A stretch of 64,000 nucleotides of DNA from Desulforamulus profundi (GCF_002607855.1 NZ_AWQQ01000067.1:1-64000), one strand, 5' to 3'; positions 1 through 9,125 are shown, counted from the first letter of the stretch. Made by a program: numbers and translations. Notes: a model not told the origin generated them from the sequence alone.

Positions 1-482
<482 letters not shown>

Positions 483-557
483 GAACACAGAAGTTAAGCC
501 TCCAGGGCCGATGGTACTTGGGGCGCAAGCCCCCGGGAGAGTAGGTCGTCGCCAGAG
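483..557 (+). rRNA. 5S ribosomal RNA, lacking its 5' portion
   Basis: The segment reads AACACAGAAGTTAAGCC, then GCCGATGGTACTTGGG, then GGGAGAGTAGGTCGTCGCC. These are the middle and 3' part of a Firmicute 5S rRNA. The first 35 to 40 nucleotides that should precede the GAACAC loop are missing and are replaced by spacer sequence, so the molecule could not pair its two ends. It is either a decayed copy or, more likely, a product of an rRNA-repeat collapse in assembly. Confidence 0.85.
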
Positions 558-565
558 TAATTTTA

Positions 566-604
566 AACACCCTATCCTTGAAAGGATAGGGTGTTTTGTT
601 TTTT
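566..604 (+). terminator. Rho-independent terminator of the rRNA operon
   Basis: A perfect 12-bp stem (AACACCCTATCC / GGATAGGGTGTT) with a six-base loop is followed by a T-rich stretch, directly after the 5S segment. Confidence 0.93.
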
Positions 605-953
605 GTTAATCATTAAATTTTTCTGCCAAAAGAATAATCAAAACAAGAAGGACATTTGTAATCAGCCAGACAGTTTTGATTTTTTTCAATGAAAAACACC
701 GTCAAAGCATACGCTTGGGATGATTGTAAAAGCATTTATGGCAAATAAAAGAAAGCCATAAAATAATAACTCTTCCACTGTAAGGTCACCCTATAAAATA
801 CAACAGGATATGTAGTTAACTAGTTAATTTTAAATTTTACGCTATATGTATTGGAATGAGAATAGCTTCATACTGATATTATAAATATTAAAATCTCCGG
901 CTCTAAAGGTGTCCCTACGACTGCCGATTTTACCGGTAGGAGGAGGGGACAAT
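605..953. other. AT-rich intergenic region, no gene seen
   Basis: I see no convincing coding region here. Near the end, a short stem (CCTAC at 914-918 with GTAGG at 936-940) overlaps the purine-rich ribosome site of the small gene at 954 and could modulate its translation. I cannot match it to a known riboswitch class. Confidence 0.4.
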
Positions 954-1142
954 ATGAAGAAAACAGAACAGGGACAACTACCTGAAGAAACAGTCAACCT
1001 TTTAAAAGAAGCCTTCAGCGCTGCGGAGCAGCTGGCAAAGATCAAAAAATTAAGGAGTACTGTAGGGCAAAGGATCAATAATCAAGATAAGTCTGTTACA
1101 GAAGCTTTAAAAAATTTGCTTAAACAACAAAGTAAAAGCTGA
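954..1142 (+). CDS. Small hypothetical protein (62 aa)
   Basis: I do not recognise this protein. It is 62 residues, rich in Lys, Gln and Glu, without cysteines or membrane segments, and looks largely helical (PEETVNLLKEAFSAAEQLAK then ALKNLLKQQ). The ATG at 954 is chosen because a strong AGGAGGAGGGG ribosome site ends nine bases before it; an upstream in-frame start would put that site inside the gene. A compact terminator follows three bases after the stop, so it is probably a one-gene transcript. The upstream stem-loop covers the ribosome site. Function unknown. Confidence 0.6.
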   Translation: MKKTEQGQLPEETVNLLKEAFSAAEQLAKIKKLRSTVGQRINNQDKSVTEALKNLLKQQSKS

Positions 1143-1144
1143 CG

Positions 1145-1168
1145 AACACCCTTAGGGGTGTTTTCTCA
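1145..1168 (+). terminator. Terminator of the small ORF
   Basis: The stem AACACCC / GGGGTGTT with a 3-base loop is followed by TTTTCTC, directly after the stop codon. Confidence 0.75.
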
Positions 1169-1338
1169 TTAAGCTAACAAAATGGCTTTTAAAACGGGAA
1201 ACCCTAGCTATTTTCCGGCTTATCGTAAGAGAAAGTGTGAAATACAGGTCAACTAATGTTAAAATATAGTTGATTCCAAGTAAATTTGACAAAATGATTC
1301 TTATTATTCCATAAGTAACAGAATGTAGGAGGAACCGC

Positions 1339-2274
1339 ATGGTGGCCCGGTATTTAGTACGGCGATTGTTTACCATGACCATAGCCCTCTGGCTGATTAT
1401 AACCATCACCTTTGCCATGATGCACGCTATTCCGGGGGGACCCTTTGCTTCCGAGAAGAAACTGCCTGATGCCGTAAAAAAGAATTTAGAGGAACGGTAT
1501 CGTCTTAATGATCCCCTGTGGAAGCAGTACCTGGATTATCTTACCAACTTGCTGCGCGGGGATCTGGGGCCGTCCTTCAAGTATGAACACCAAACGGTGA
1601 ACGATATCATTAAAACTGCTTTTCCGGTTTCAGCAGCTCTGGGGTCTTTAGCCATCCTTTTTTCCTTAATGGTTGGGCTGCCTGCAGGTATTGTGGCCGC
1701 CTTAAAGCAAAACCGGTGGCAGGACTACCTGTGCATGGTTTTGACAGCCCTCTGTTTCTCTGTGCCAAGCTTTATCCTCTCGGGCTTATTAATGTATGTA
1801 TTTGCCTATCATTTTGGCTGGCTGCCTCCGGCCATGTGGGGCACCTGGCAGCAGGTCATCTTGCCTACCATAGCCTTATCGGCATTCCCCACGGCAATTA
1901 TCGCCAGGCTAATGCGTTCCAGCATGCTGGAGGTCATGCAGCAGGATTATTTAAGAACAGCCAGGGCAAAGGGACTGCCTGAATCTATGATTGTCCTGCG
2001 GCACGCCTTACGAAATGCCATTCTGCCCGTGGTCACTTACATGGGGCCGCTGATTGCCACCATTCTGACCGGTAGCTTTGTGGTGGAATCCATTTTTGCC
2101 GTTCCTGGATTAGGACGCTGGTTTGTTCAAAGTGTAAGTAGCCGTGACTATACGGTTATTTTGGGCGTTACGGTATTTTACAGTGCCTTTTTAATGTTGA
2201 TGAATTTGCTGGTGGACTTTGCCTATACCTGGATTGATCCACGGATTAAAATAACGGGTAGCAAGGAGGCCTGA
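1339..2274 (+). CDS. ABC transporter permease, DppB/OppB type
   Basis: This is an integral membrane subunit of a peptide/nickel-type ABC importer. The 311 residues match the usual DppB length. It begins with the typical MVARYLVRRLFTMTIALWL first helix and an extracellular segment with the HAIPGGPF motif. About five more membrane spans follow, with the EAA cytoplasmic loop near residues 190-230 (DYLRTARAKGLPE ... HALRNAILPVVTY) that docks on the ATPase. The substrate cannot be told from sequence. It is followed two bases later by its partner permease. No ATPase or solute-binding gene is next to it on either side, which is unusual for this family. Intact frame; AGGAGGA ribosome site before the ATG. 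Confidence 0.93.
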   Translation: MVARYLVRRLFTMTIALWLIITITFAMMHAIPGGPFASEKKLPDAVKKNLEERYRLNDPLWKQYLDYLTNLLRGDLGPSFKYEHQTVNDIIKTAFPVSAALGSLAILFSLMVGLPAGIVAALKQNRWQDYLCMVLTALCFSVPSFILSGLLMYVFAYHFGWLPPAMWGTWQQVILPTIALSAFPTAIIARLMRSSMLEVMQQDYLRTARAKGLPESMIVLRHALRNAILPVVTYMGPLIATILTGSFVVESIFAVPGLGRWFVQSVSSRDYTVILGVTVFYSAFLMLMNLLVDFAYTWIDPRIKITGSKEA

Positions 2275-2276
2275 GG

Positions 2277-3200
2277 GTGGGATCATTCCCTGAACTTTCA
2301 AAACCGGTGCAAGTCCACAACCAGGAATCAGAGAAAGCAAACAGAATGGGATACCGGTTGGGGACCTGGCAGCATATAAAACAAAACAGACTGGCAATGG
2401 CCAGTGTCATAGCTCTTTTGCTACTGGTTATTTTGGCTTGCTTTGGACCCTATCTTTCCGGATATCGCTATGATGAGCAGGACTTGTCTATGGTTAATCA
2501 GGCTCCCAGCCTCACGCACTGGTTCGGAACCGATGCCCTTGGCCGGGACCTCTTTACCAGAACTTGGTATGGAGCCAGAATATCCCTTGCCATTGGTTTA
2601 GTGACAAGCTTTATTTGCCTGGTGGTGGGGGTTATTTACGGCGGAATATCCGGCTTCATAGGCGGCTGGGTGGATGAGGTTATGATGAGAGTTGTTGAGG
2701 TTCTTTATAGCATACCTTTTTTGCTCTATTGTATTTTATTAACGATATTGCTGGGACCGGGGCTAAAGGGGATTTTTATAGCTCTGGGCGCAGTTTACTG
2801 GCTGAATTTAGCGCGTATCGTCAGGGGACAGGTACTGATTCTTAAAGAGCAGGAATATGTGTTGGCGGCTCGCCTGATGGGGGCCGGCACCTTCCGTATT
2901 TTATTCAGACATATACTTCCCAACGCCACAGGACCTATTCTTGTCACCATGACCCTTTTAATTCCCGAGGCCATTTTCGCGGAAGCATTTTTAAGCTTTT
3001 TAGGTTTAGGGGTGTCTGCACCCATGGCCAGTTGGGGTGTATTGGCCAGCGAGGGTCTGGAAGGTGTACGCAACTATCCTTGGCAGTTATTCTTCCCGTC
3101 CTTTTTTATATGTTTAACTATATTGGCCTTTAATTTTACCGGGGAGGGACTGCGGGATGCCTTAGATCCCAGGTCGGGAAATAAGAGACGGGTTTCCTGA
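2277..3200 (+). CDS. ABC transporter permease, DppC/OppC type
   Basis: This is the second membrane subunit of the same importer, 307 residues, as expected for DppC. An N-terminal cytoplasmic tail (about 40 residues) leads to a first span, then the family motif HWFGTDALGRDLFTRTWYGAR (near residue 80-100; shown in part by LGRD). The EAA loop is ARLMGAGTFRILFRHILPN near 200-220, and the end is GLRDALDPR. It starts at a GTG, with AAGGAGG overlapping the stop of the upstream permease, so the two are translationally coupled. The operon seems to end here; the next gene lies 100 bp on and belongs to another family. Partner ATPases must be encoded elsewhere. Confidence 0.93.
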   Translation: MGSFPELSKPVQVHNQESEKANRMGYRLGTWQHIKQNRLAMASVIALLLLVILACFGPYLSGYRYDEQDLSMVNQAPSLTHWFGTDALGRDLFTRTWYGARISLAIGLVTSFICLVVGVIYGGISGFIGGWVDEVMMRVVEVLYSIPFLLYCILLTILLGPGLKGIFIALGAVYWLNLARIVRGQVLILKEQEYVLAARLMGAGTFRILFRHILPNATGPILVTMTLLIPEAIFAEAFLSFLGLGVSAPMASWGVLASEGLEGVRNYPWQLFFPSFFICLTILAFNFTGEGLRDALDPRSGNKRRVS

Positions 3201-3299
3201 CAACCATCATGTGAATTTGGTTATGTAATGACTGGATTATGTTATAATATTGCCATTGGTGTTTACCAAATAAATAAAAGAGTACAGAGGGGCAGACAA

Positions 3300-4021
3300 A
3301 TGGGAAGAAACTTAAAACTGGAAGATAAATTTACTTTCTCCTGTCATGATCAACTTGCTTGTTTTAAAAAATGCTGCCGGGATATTAATATTTTTTTAAC
3401 TCCCTATGATGTTTTAAGAATGAGAAAGAAAATGCAAATTTCCTCCGGGGATTTTTTAAACAAACACACCCATGTATTAAAGTCTCCTCACTCCGGCTTT
3501 CCTGTGGTTATACTGAAAATGAGGGAAGACGACCTGGTCTGTCCCTTCATTACAGATAAAGGCTGCCAGGTGTATGATGTCCGCCCCTGGTCCTGCCGCA
3601 TGGCGCCGGTGGAAGTAAGAGGGACGGGGGAATTTGGCATTGCCTTTGAGGAATCCCGCTGTCACGGCTGAAGGAAACAAAGGAATGGACCGTCAATGAA
3701 TGGATGGAAAACCAGGGGCTTGCAGCATATCATGAACCCGAAGAGTTGTTTGGGCAAATTCCTTTGAAAGTGAAGCGGACCGGAGATGCAAGACTGGATC
3801 AAGTGGTTATGGACATGATTTTTACCGGGTGCTATGATCTGGACAGGTTCAGAAAGTTACTGGCGGATCACCCGGATTTATTGGATGATCAACCGCAGGA
3901 TCTGATCAAAGAAATTATGGAAGATGATGTGGCTCTAATGAAGTTTGCTTTTAGATGGTTGCCGGTTTATTTGAATGATGTAAGCAGATTAAAGGAGCTT
4001 GCAAGGATTTTAAATCAATAA
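3300..4021 (+). CDS. YkgJ-like Fe/Zn-chelating cysteine protein (frameshifted)
   Basis: The first part carries the cysteine pattern of YkgJ-type putative metal-chelating proteins: C(H)DQLACFKKCC near residues 15-25, then CPFITDKGC and RPWSCR near 80-100. The reading frame stops at 3671 and continues in another frame to 4021 with no gap in sense: adding one C to GGCTGAAGG (about 3667) joins RCHG to LKETKEWTVNEWMENQ. The repaired protein is about 240 residues. ATG 3300 is preferred over an upstream in-frame ATG because GAGGGG precedes it. The C-terminal half is acidic and helical. Its role is unknown; the family is thought to bind iron or zinc. The break is most likely a sequence error. Confidence 0.8.
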
Positions 4022-4052
4022 AATAACCTGTCGGGGGCGGGTGTTATTTTAC
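4016..4052 (+). terminator. Probable terminator after the YkgJ-like gene
   Basis: AAATAAC pairs with GTTATTT around a GC-rich centre, then TTTTAC follows. It sits at the stop codon of the plus-strand gene and faces the hydrogenase operon coming the other way. Confidence 0.5.
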
Positions 4053-4086
4053 AAGAAAAGGAGGGCTTGCTCAGTGCAAGCCCTCC
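4052..4086 (-). terminator. Terminator of hydrogenase operon 1
   Basis: An 11-bp perfect stem, GGAGGGCTTGC / GCAAGCCCTCC with a five-base loop (4060-4086), is followed on the minus strand by TTTTCTTG. A second, weaker stem (GCTAAG / CTTAGC, about 4140-4162) overlaps the hydA stop codon. Confidence 0.85.
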
Positions 4087-4157
4087 GAATGTTTTAGCAC
4101 TATCAACGAATAAAAATTTATGGTTGATAGTATAAGAAAAGCTAAGGCTTCTGCCGC

Positions 4158-5975
4158 TTAGCCTACCCAAAGGGAACAAGTAAGCCAAGCTTTTCTAATG
4201 ATGATCACCGCTGGGGATTCTTTCAGGGAGCCTTCCGGCTTTCTGTAAACCCCGCGCGGGACATAGAAGGTGTGCAGCAGCTTATGGGATTTTTCACCCA
4301 GAGGCTGACCCAGGAACTCTTCGTAAATGGCTGTGATAGCCGGGTTCTCGTGGGATTTGCGGATCGGCAGATCTTCGTCAGCCTTATAGATACCGGCGAT
4401 ACGTTTGAGGCGTATTTCAAGGTTGGTGGGGATGGGCTGGCCACCGCCACCAATGCAACCGCCGGGGCAGCACATGATTTCAATGAAGTGGTGATCCGCT
4501 TCACCGGCCCGGATCTTATCCAACAATTTGCGGGCGTTGCCCAGGGTATGGGCCACAGCAACTTTAACTTCAAGGTCGCCAACCTTCAGGGTGGCTTCCT
4601 TAATGCCTTCCATACCGCGAACGGGGGTCAGATTGATGTCCGGCATCGGTTCCTTGGTAATAACTTCGTAAACGGTACGTACAGCAGCTTCCATTACGCC
4701 GCCGGTGGCACCGAAGATAACCGCGGCACCGGTGGAGAGACCCATGGGAGCATCATACTCTTCATCGGGCAGACTTTCCCAATCAATGCCGATTTCACGC
4801 AGCATACGAGCCAGTTCACGGGTGGTCAGTACAACATCCACATCCTGGTAACCGCTGTCCTTAAGCTCGTCACGCTGGGACTCGAACTTCTTGGCAGTAC
4901 AGGGCATGATGGATACGCTGTAAATATTTGCAGGATCAATACCTTTCTTCTCAGCATAGAAGGTCTTGGCCAGGGCGCCGAACATCTGCTGAGGAGATTT
5001 ACAGGTTGACAGGTTAGCCAGCAGATCAGGATAATACATTTCAATGTATTTAATCCAGCCAGGGCTGCAGGAAGTAATCATGGGCAGCACGCCACCTTCG
5101 GTGACACGCTTGATGAATTCGTTGCCTTCTTCGATAATGGTCAGGTCAGCCGTGAAGTCGGTATCCATGACACTGTCAAAGCCCAGACGGCGGAGGGCGG
5201 CAACCAGTTTGCCGGTGCTGACGGTGCCGGGTTCCATACCAAATTCTTCGGCGATGGCTACACGAACAGCAGGGGCTGTTTGCACCACAACATGCTTGTT
5301 CGGGTCATCCAGGGCACGCCATACTTTGCCGGTGTCGTCCACTTCGGTAATGGCGCCGGTGGGACAGACCAGGGAGCACTGACCACACATAGCGCAGTTT
5401 ACATCAAGGAGGCCCTCGTTAAAGGGAGGAGCAACGATGGTCTCAAAACCACGGTTTACAGCGCTGATGCACTTAACACCCTGCACTTTTTCGCAAACGG
5501 CCACACAGCGGCGGCACAGGATGCACTTACGGGGGTCGCGGATGATTGAGGGTGAAGAGTTGTCGATATCGTCCTTGCTGTGGCTCTGGGCCGGTCTGAC
5601 AAACCGAATTTCCTTCAGGCCCATGGCTTCAGACAGGGACTGCAGTTCACAGTTATTGTTGCGCAGGCAGGTATTGCACTCCTGCGGGTGGTTGGACTGG
5701 ATCAGCTCCAGGGTCATCTTGCGTGAAGCCCTGACAGCTGCGGAATTGGTTTTAACAACCATGCCTTCAGCAACAGGGGCGACACAGGCAGCCTGGAGGG
5801 CCCGGGCACCTTGTACTTCGACCACGCAAATACGACAGGCTCCAATGGCATTAATTTCTTTCATATAGCAAAGGGTAGGGATATTAATGCCTATTTTCTT
5901 TGCGGCTTCTAAGATCGTTGAACCCTGTTCAACCTCAACTTTTACATTGTCAATGGTTAGTGATACGTTTGCCAT
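4158..5975 (-). CDS. hydA: [FeFe]-hydrogenase catalytic subunit HydA, copy 1 (TSCSPGW variant)
   Basis: This is the H2-activating subunit of a cytoplasmic trimeric NAD(P)-linked hydrogenase, 605 residues. In order: a [2Fe-2S] plant-type ferredoxin domain (C36, C47, C50, C64), a His-ligated [4Fe-4S] site (HPQECNTC, near 95), two [4Fe-4S] motifs (CILCRRC, CAMCGQC, near 150 and 195), then the H-cluster domain. The three H-cluster signatures are TSCSPGW (301-307), MPCTAKKFE and EIMCCPGGCIGGGGQP. The first departs from the usual TSCCPGW: residue 304, normally the proton-relay cysteine, is serine (codon AGC at 5066-5064). There is no C-terminal extra iron-sulfur domain, unlike copy 2. It is the last gene of operon 1, 20 bp after hydB, with a GAGGGG ribosome site. 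Frame intact. Confidence 0.96.
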   Translation of the reverse strand: MANVSLTIDNVKVEVEQGSTILEAAKKIGINIPTLCYMKEINAIGACRICVVEVQGARALQAACVAPVAEGMVVKTNSAAVRASRKMTLELIQSNHPQECNTCLRNNNCELQSLSEAMGLKEIRFVRPAQSHSKDDIDNSSPSIIRDPRKCILCRRCVAVCEKVQGVKCISAVNRGFETIVAPPFNEGLLDVNCAMCGQCSLVCPTGAITEVDDTGKVWRALDDPNKHVVVQTAPAVRVAIAEEFGMEPGTVSTGKLVAALRRLGFDSVMDTDFTADLTIIEEGNEFIKRVTEGGVLPMITSCSPGWIKYIEMYYPDLLANLSTCKSPQQMFGALAKTFYAEKKGIDPANIYSVSIMPCTAKKFESQRDELKDSGYQDVDVVLTTRELARMLREIGIDWESLPDEEYDAPMGLSTGAAVIFGATGGVMEAAVRTVYEVITKEPMPDINLTPVRGMEGIKEATLKVGDLEVKVAVAHTLGNARKLLDKIRAGEADHHFIEIMCCPGGCIGGGGQPIPTNLEIRLKRIAGIYKADEDLPIRKSHENPAITAIYEEFLGQPLGEKSHKLLHTFYVPRGVYRKPEGSLKESPAVIIIRKAWLTCSLWVG

Positions 5976-5995
5976 GCCTTTTCCCCTCCTATCCT

Positions 5996-7714
5996 CTAGG
6001 ATTTTAGGCCTTTGCGGGGCATTTTACAAACGCCGGCCGGGCAGGTTTTATCGTTGATATGCGCTTCATACTCATCACGGAAATAACGCAGGGTGCTGAG
6101 GATGGGGTTCGGAGCCGTTTGACCCAGGCCGCACAGGGCAGAAGCCTTGATGGAGTTGGCCAGTTCAACTAACAGGTCCAAATCGCCTTCCTTGCCTAAT
6201 CCCTTGGTGATGCGCTCAAGAATTTCCAGCATTCTCTTGGTACCGATACGGCAGGGGGTACATTTACCACAGGATTCGTCCTGGGTAAAGCCCAGGTAGA
6301 ATTTCGCCAGGTCAACCATACAGGTCCCCTCGTCCACGATAATCATACCGCCGGAACCAACAATGGAACCAAGGGCAGCCAGATTTTCATAATCAATGGG
6401 GGTTTCCAGGTACGCTGCCGGAATGCAGCCGCCGGAAGGACCGCCGGTCTGGGCAGCCTTAAAGGCCTTGCCGTCGGGCACACCGCCGCCGATGTCCTCG
6501 ACCATTTCACGCAGGGTAATGCCCATGGGAACTTCAACCAACCCGGTATTGGTAATCTTACCGGCCAGTGTAAACACCTTGGTGCCTTTGCTCTTTTCGG
6601 TACCCATGGCAGCATACCAGTCGCCGCCGTTAATGATGATGGGGCAAAGATTGGCCCAGGTTTCAACGTTATTGATAACGGTGGGTTTGCCAAACAAACC
6701 GGAAACAGCGGGGAAGGGGGGACGCGGGCGAGGTTCGCCGCGACGGCCTTCAATGGAGGCCAGCAGGGCGGTTTCTTCACCGCATACAAAGGCGCCGGCG
6801 CCCACACGAATTTCAATGTCAAAGCTGAAGTCAGAACCTAAAATGTTGTCTCCCAGCAGGCCAACTTCTCTGGCACGGGTTAGGGCTTTGCTGAAGTGAT
6901 CAATGGCCCTGGGATATTCCAAACGAATGTAAGCGTAGCCCTTGTTGGCCCCAACGGCAAAACCGCCGATGGTCATGGCTTCGATGATGGAATAGGGATC
7001 ATCTTCCAGAACCGAGCGATCCATAAAGGCACCCGGGTCACCTTCGTCACCGTTGCAGACGATGTATTTCTGGTCAGACTTTTGATCCAGCACAAACTGC
7101 CATTTTACTCCGGTGGGGAAGCCGGCGCCACCGCGGCCGCGAAGACCGGATTTCTTAACTTCATCCACCACCTGCTGGGGAGTCATTCCCTGCAGGACTT
7201 TGGCCAGTGCCTTATAACCGTCCATGGCGATGTATTCTTCAATGGAGGTCTGGTTGATCAAACCGCAGTTGCGCAGGGCATTGCGCTTCTGCTTTCTAAA
7301 GAATGTCATGTCGGACTTGCGGGGCTGAACGGAACCGTCAGCGGCATGATAGCACAGGCGGTCCACATACTTGCCCAGCTTCAAATGAGAGTTAACGATT
7401 TCTTCGACGTCTTCGGGTTGTACCCGGCAGTAGTAATAGCCTTCGGGGAAGACGGTGATGACGGGGCCCATTTCACAGGTACCCATACAACCGGTAACGA
7501 CCATTTTTACGGAGTCTTGTAAACCGTGGCTGTCGATGGCCTTCTGGAGGGCTTCCAGAGTATTTTGACAACCAATTGATATACATCCGGTACCACCACA
7601 AACCAGTACGTGATATTTATAGTTGTCAGAGGGTTCTTCACCCAGACGTAATTTAATGGCTTCTTTGGCAGACGCCCTTAATAATTCGAGTTCAGCAAAA
7701 TTCATATATTTCAC
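5996..7714 (-). CDS. hydB: NADH-binding NuoF-like subunit HydB, copy 1
   Basis: This flavoprotein subunit passes electrons between NAD(H) and the hydrogenase. It has 572 residues. A thioredoxin-like [2Fe-2S] domain comes first (CGGTGCISIGC near 40 and CMGTCEMGP near 75). The NuoF core follows, with the NADH/FMN loop GLRGRGGAGFPTG near 190, the GDEGDPGAFMDRS motif, an SLBB domain and the C-terminal [4Fe-4S] site ESCGKCTPCRIGT near 480. It ends at CPAGVCKMPRKGLKS and so lacks the two-cluster ferredoxin domain that copy 2 has after the same point. It lies between hydC and hydA with short gaps (14 and 20 bp), so one operon. Such trimers may use NADH alone or with ferredoxin by bifurcation; which one applies is not decided by sequence. 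Confidence 0.95.
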   Translation of the reverse strand: MKYMNFAELELLRASAKEAIKLRLGEEPSDNYKYHVLVCGGTGCISIGCQNTLEALQKAIDSHGLQDSVKMVVTGCMGTCEMGPVITVFPEGYYYCRVQPEDVEEIVNSHLKLGKYVDRLCYHAADGSVQPRKSDMTFFRKQKRNALRNCGLINQTSIEEYIAMDGYKALAKVLQGMTPQQVVDEVKKSGLRGRGGAGFPTGVKWQFVLDQKSDQKYIVCNGDEGDPGAFMDRSVLEDDPYSIIEAMTIGGFAVGANKGYAYIRLEYPRAIDHFSKALTRAREVGLLGDNILGSDFSFDIEIRVGAGAFVCGEETALLASIEGRRGEPRPRPPFPAVSGLFGKPTVINNVETWANLCPIIINGGDWYAAMGTEKSKGTKVFTLAGKITNTGLVEVPMGITLREMVEDIGGGVPDGKAFKAAQTGGPSGGCIPAAYLETPIDYENLAALGSIVGSGGMIIVDEGTCMVDLAKFYLGFTQDESCGKCTPCRIGTKRMLEILERITKGLGKEGDLDLLVELANSIKASALCGLGQTAPNPILSTLRYFRDEYEAHINDKTCPAGVCKMPRKGLKS

Positions 7715-7728
7715 CTCCCTGGAGGTTT

Positions 7729-8207
7729 TTATTCGTATTTGGCTAATATTTCAGATACTTTATCTGCAGATATGCGGGGATAAACCTCACCGTTGACGGT
7801 CATAACCGGCGCGATACCGCAGGCTCCCAGGCATCTTACCAAGTCCAGGCTAAAGCGGCGGTCTTCAGTGGTGTTGCCTGCTTTAATGCCCATTTCTTTT
7901 TCCAACATGGTTTGCACATCGGGAGCACCCTTTACGTAACAGGCAGTTCCCAAACACAGGTTGACGGAATGTCTGCCTCTGGGACGGAGGCTGAAGGCCG
8001 CATAAAAGGTGGCCACCCCGTACACGTCACTGAGGGGTACACCTAATTCTTCGGCGGCTTTAATTAACAAATCCTTCGGTAAATAACCCTGGGCTTCCTG
8101 GATGGCGGCCATTACCACAATCAGGCCGTTGGGATTGCCCTTGTACTGAGCAAACACGGCATCCAGATTTTTTCCTGATCACAATTGCATTTGCACTCTG
8201 CATCCAT
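7729..8207 (-). CDS. hydC: NuoE-like [2Fe-2S] subunit HydC, copy 1 (frameshifted near start)
   Basis: This is a thioredoxin-fold [2Fe-2S] protein, the small electron-transfer subunit of the hydrogenase. The cluster cysteines are CLGTACYVKG and CLGACGIAP. The continuous frame begins only at 8157, without a ribosome site. I place the true start at the ATG at 8207, with AGGAGG nine bases upstream. That frame gives MDAECKCNCDQEKI and then joins DAVFAQYKGN if one C is added at about 8165 (ATCTGG to ATCCTGG). The repaired length is about 160 residues, normal for NuoE. The N-terminal C-K-C-N-C cluster (residues 5-9) is unusual and may be a real variation. First gene of operon 1. Confidence 0.85.
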
Positions 8208-8580
8208 GCGATGGTTCCTCCTTTCGTCGGAAGCGCATATTTTTTTATACGGCTACTGTTTGTACACCCTGGTTCGTTAGATTTAGGAAGGCCTGTACTG
8301 CAAATTCGTGGAAAGAAAGGTAGCAAATCTATGTGTTTCTCCTGCTACCTCCACAAAACCCCTGAAAAACCTTTGTAACTTCTGAAAAATCACAGTTTTT
8401 TTGGTATCACCACCTTCCAATAAATACCTGAACTGCCTTAAACTATAGAGAAAATTAAATAAAAGAAGAAAAGATAAAAAATGTTATGGTCTAGCATTGA
8501 AATTTTATGAGGAAAGTTTCAAAATATGACCTTTTCGCATAGAAAACATTTGCTTTTGAACAGTATTTTTTGAAGAATAA
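8208..8580 (-). promoter_or_regulatory. Leader and upstream region of hydrogenase operon 1
   Basis: This is about 370 bp without a gene. On the minus strand it contains a 7-bp stem, GGTAGCA / TGCTACC (8319-8349), followed by TTTCTTT, which resembles an early terminator or mRNA-stabilising leader hairpin. Farther up, TTGAAA / TTTCAA (8496-8521) forms an interrupted palindrome. The region is AT-rich, as expected for a promoter, but I cannot fix the -10 and -35 boxes. Confidence 0.4.
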
Positions 8581-8784
8581 CTAAGAAATGCAAATCAGTT
8601 GGCCGTAAAGATCAAAAGAGGGGGTTAATTCGCTCTTTTCCTCCTTAACCATAAAAACAAATTGATCATAAGCATCGACACATGGTTCAAACTTTGGTAC
8701 ATTTAGACTACTTGCACTGGTAATGGAGTATTTGGCAATGTTAGTGATGGTCATCTGCCCGTTGACTAGTTGTTGCGTTACCAA
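8581..8784 (-). CDS. Hypothetical protein between the two hydrogenase operons (67 aa)
   Basis: I do not recognise this protein. It is 67 residues, starts at TTG (8784), and has a good GGAGGTG ribosome site eight bases upstream, which supports it as real. There is no signal peptide or metal motif; it has one or two Cys and a moderately hydrophobic middle. It lies on the same strand as both hydrogenase operons but is separated from each by a few hundred AT-rich bases. Confidence 0.5.
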   Translation of the reverse strand: MVTQQLVNGQMTITNIAKYSITSASSLNVPKFEPCVDAYDQFVFMVKEEKSELTPSFDLYGQLICIS

Positions 8785-9071
8785 CTGTCACACCTCCATT
8801 CCCTACAAAATATTCTAATGTTTTCTTTTGGTTAAAACTGTCTGAAATATGACATAATTTATAATTTATTTAGACAAGTTAAACTTCTTAAAACATTATA
8901 AATATTCAAACAATTTTAACTATAATAATTCTAACCTAGAACGTTCGGGAGCGTCAAGTAGTTTTTGGACCGAAATTAAATATAATATTTCGACAGACTG
9001 GGCAAAAGAGAAGTAGTATGTGAAATAATGTACAATAAAAATACAGTTGCTCTTTGAAAATAAAGTTTTCC
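8785..9071. other. AT-rich intergenic region, no gene supported
   Basis: This very AT-rich stretch is likely the promoter region for the 67-residue ORF. A TTTAGACAA sequence near 8869 also occurs upstream of operon 2 (near 14274), where it forms one arm of a palindrome. A minus-strand ORF here has no ribosome site and I do not call it. Confidence 0.35.
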
Positions 9072-9106
9072 AAATAAAAAAGATGTTGACATTGGTCAAC
9101 ATCTCA
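9072..9106 (-). terminator. Terminator of hydrogenase-linked gene cluster 2
   Basis: GATGTTGAC / GTCAACATC is a perfect 9-bp stem with a four-base loop (9082-9103), followed on the minus strand by TTTTTTATTT. It ends the transcript of the gene at 9126-9587. Confidence 0.9.
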
Positions 9107-9125
9107 ACCCAAAATAGGAAAATTC

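Noticed and set aside
842..1078. 78-residue minus-strand ORF over the small plus-strand gene
   Set aside because: It lies opposite a gene with a strong ribosome site and terminator, has none itself, and shows no protein-like pattern.
3664..3674. In-frame TGA in the YkgJ-like gene as a selenocysteine codon
   Set aside because: The continuation is in a different frame, so a Sec codon would not help, and no SECIS-like hairpin is seen.
4272..5009. Long plus-strand ORF of 245 residues
   Set aside because: It lies wholly opposite hydA copy 1, whose domains are unmistakable; GC-rich genes often give such shadow frames.
8920..9102. 60-residue minus-strand ORF
   Set aside because: It is AT-rich, runs into the terminator of the neighbouring gene, and lacks a ribosome site.
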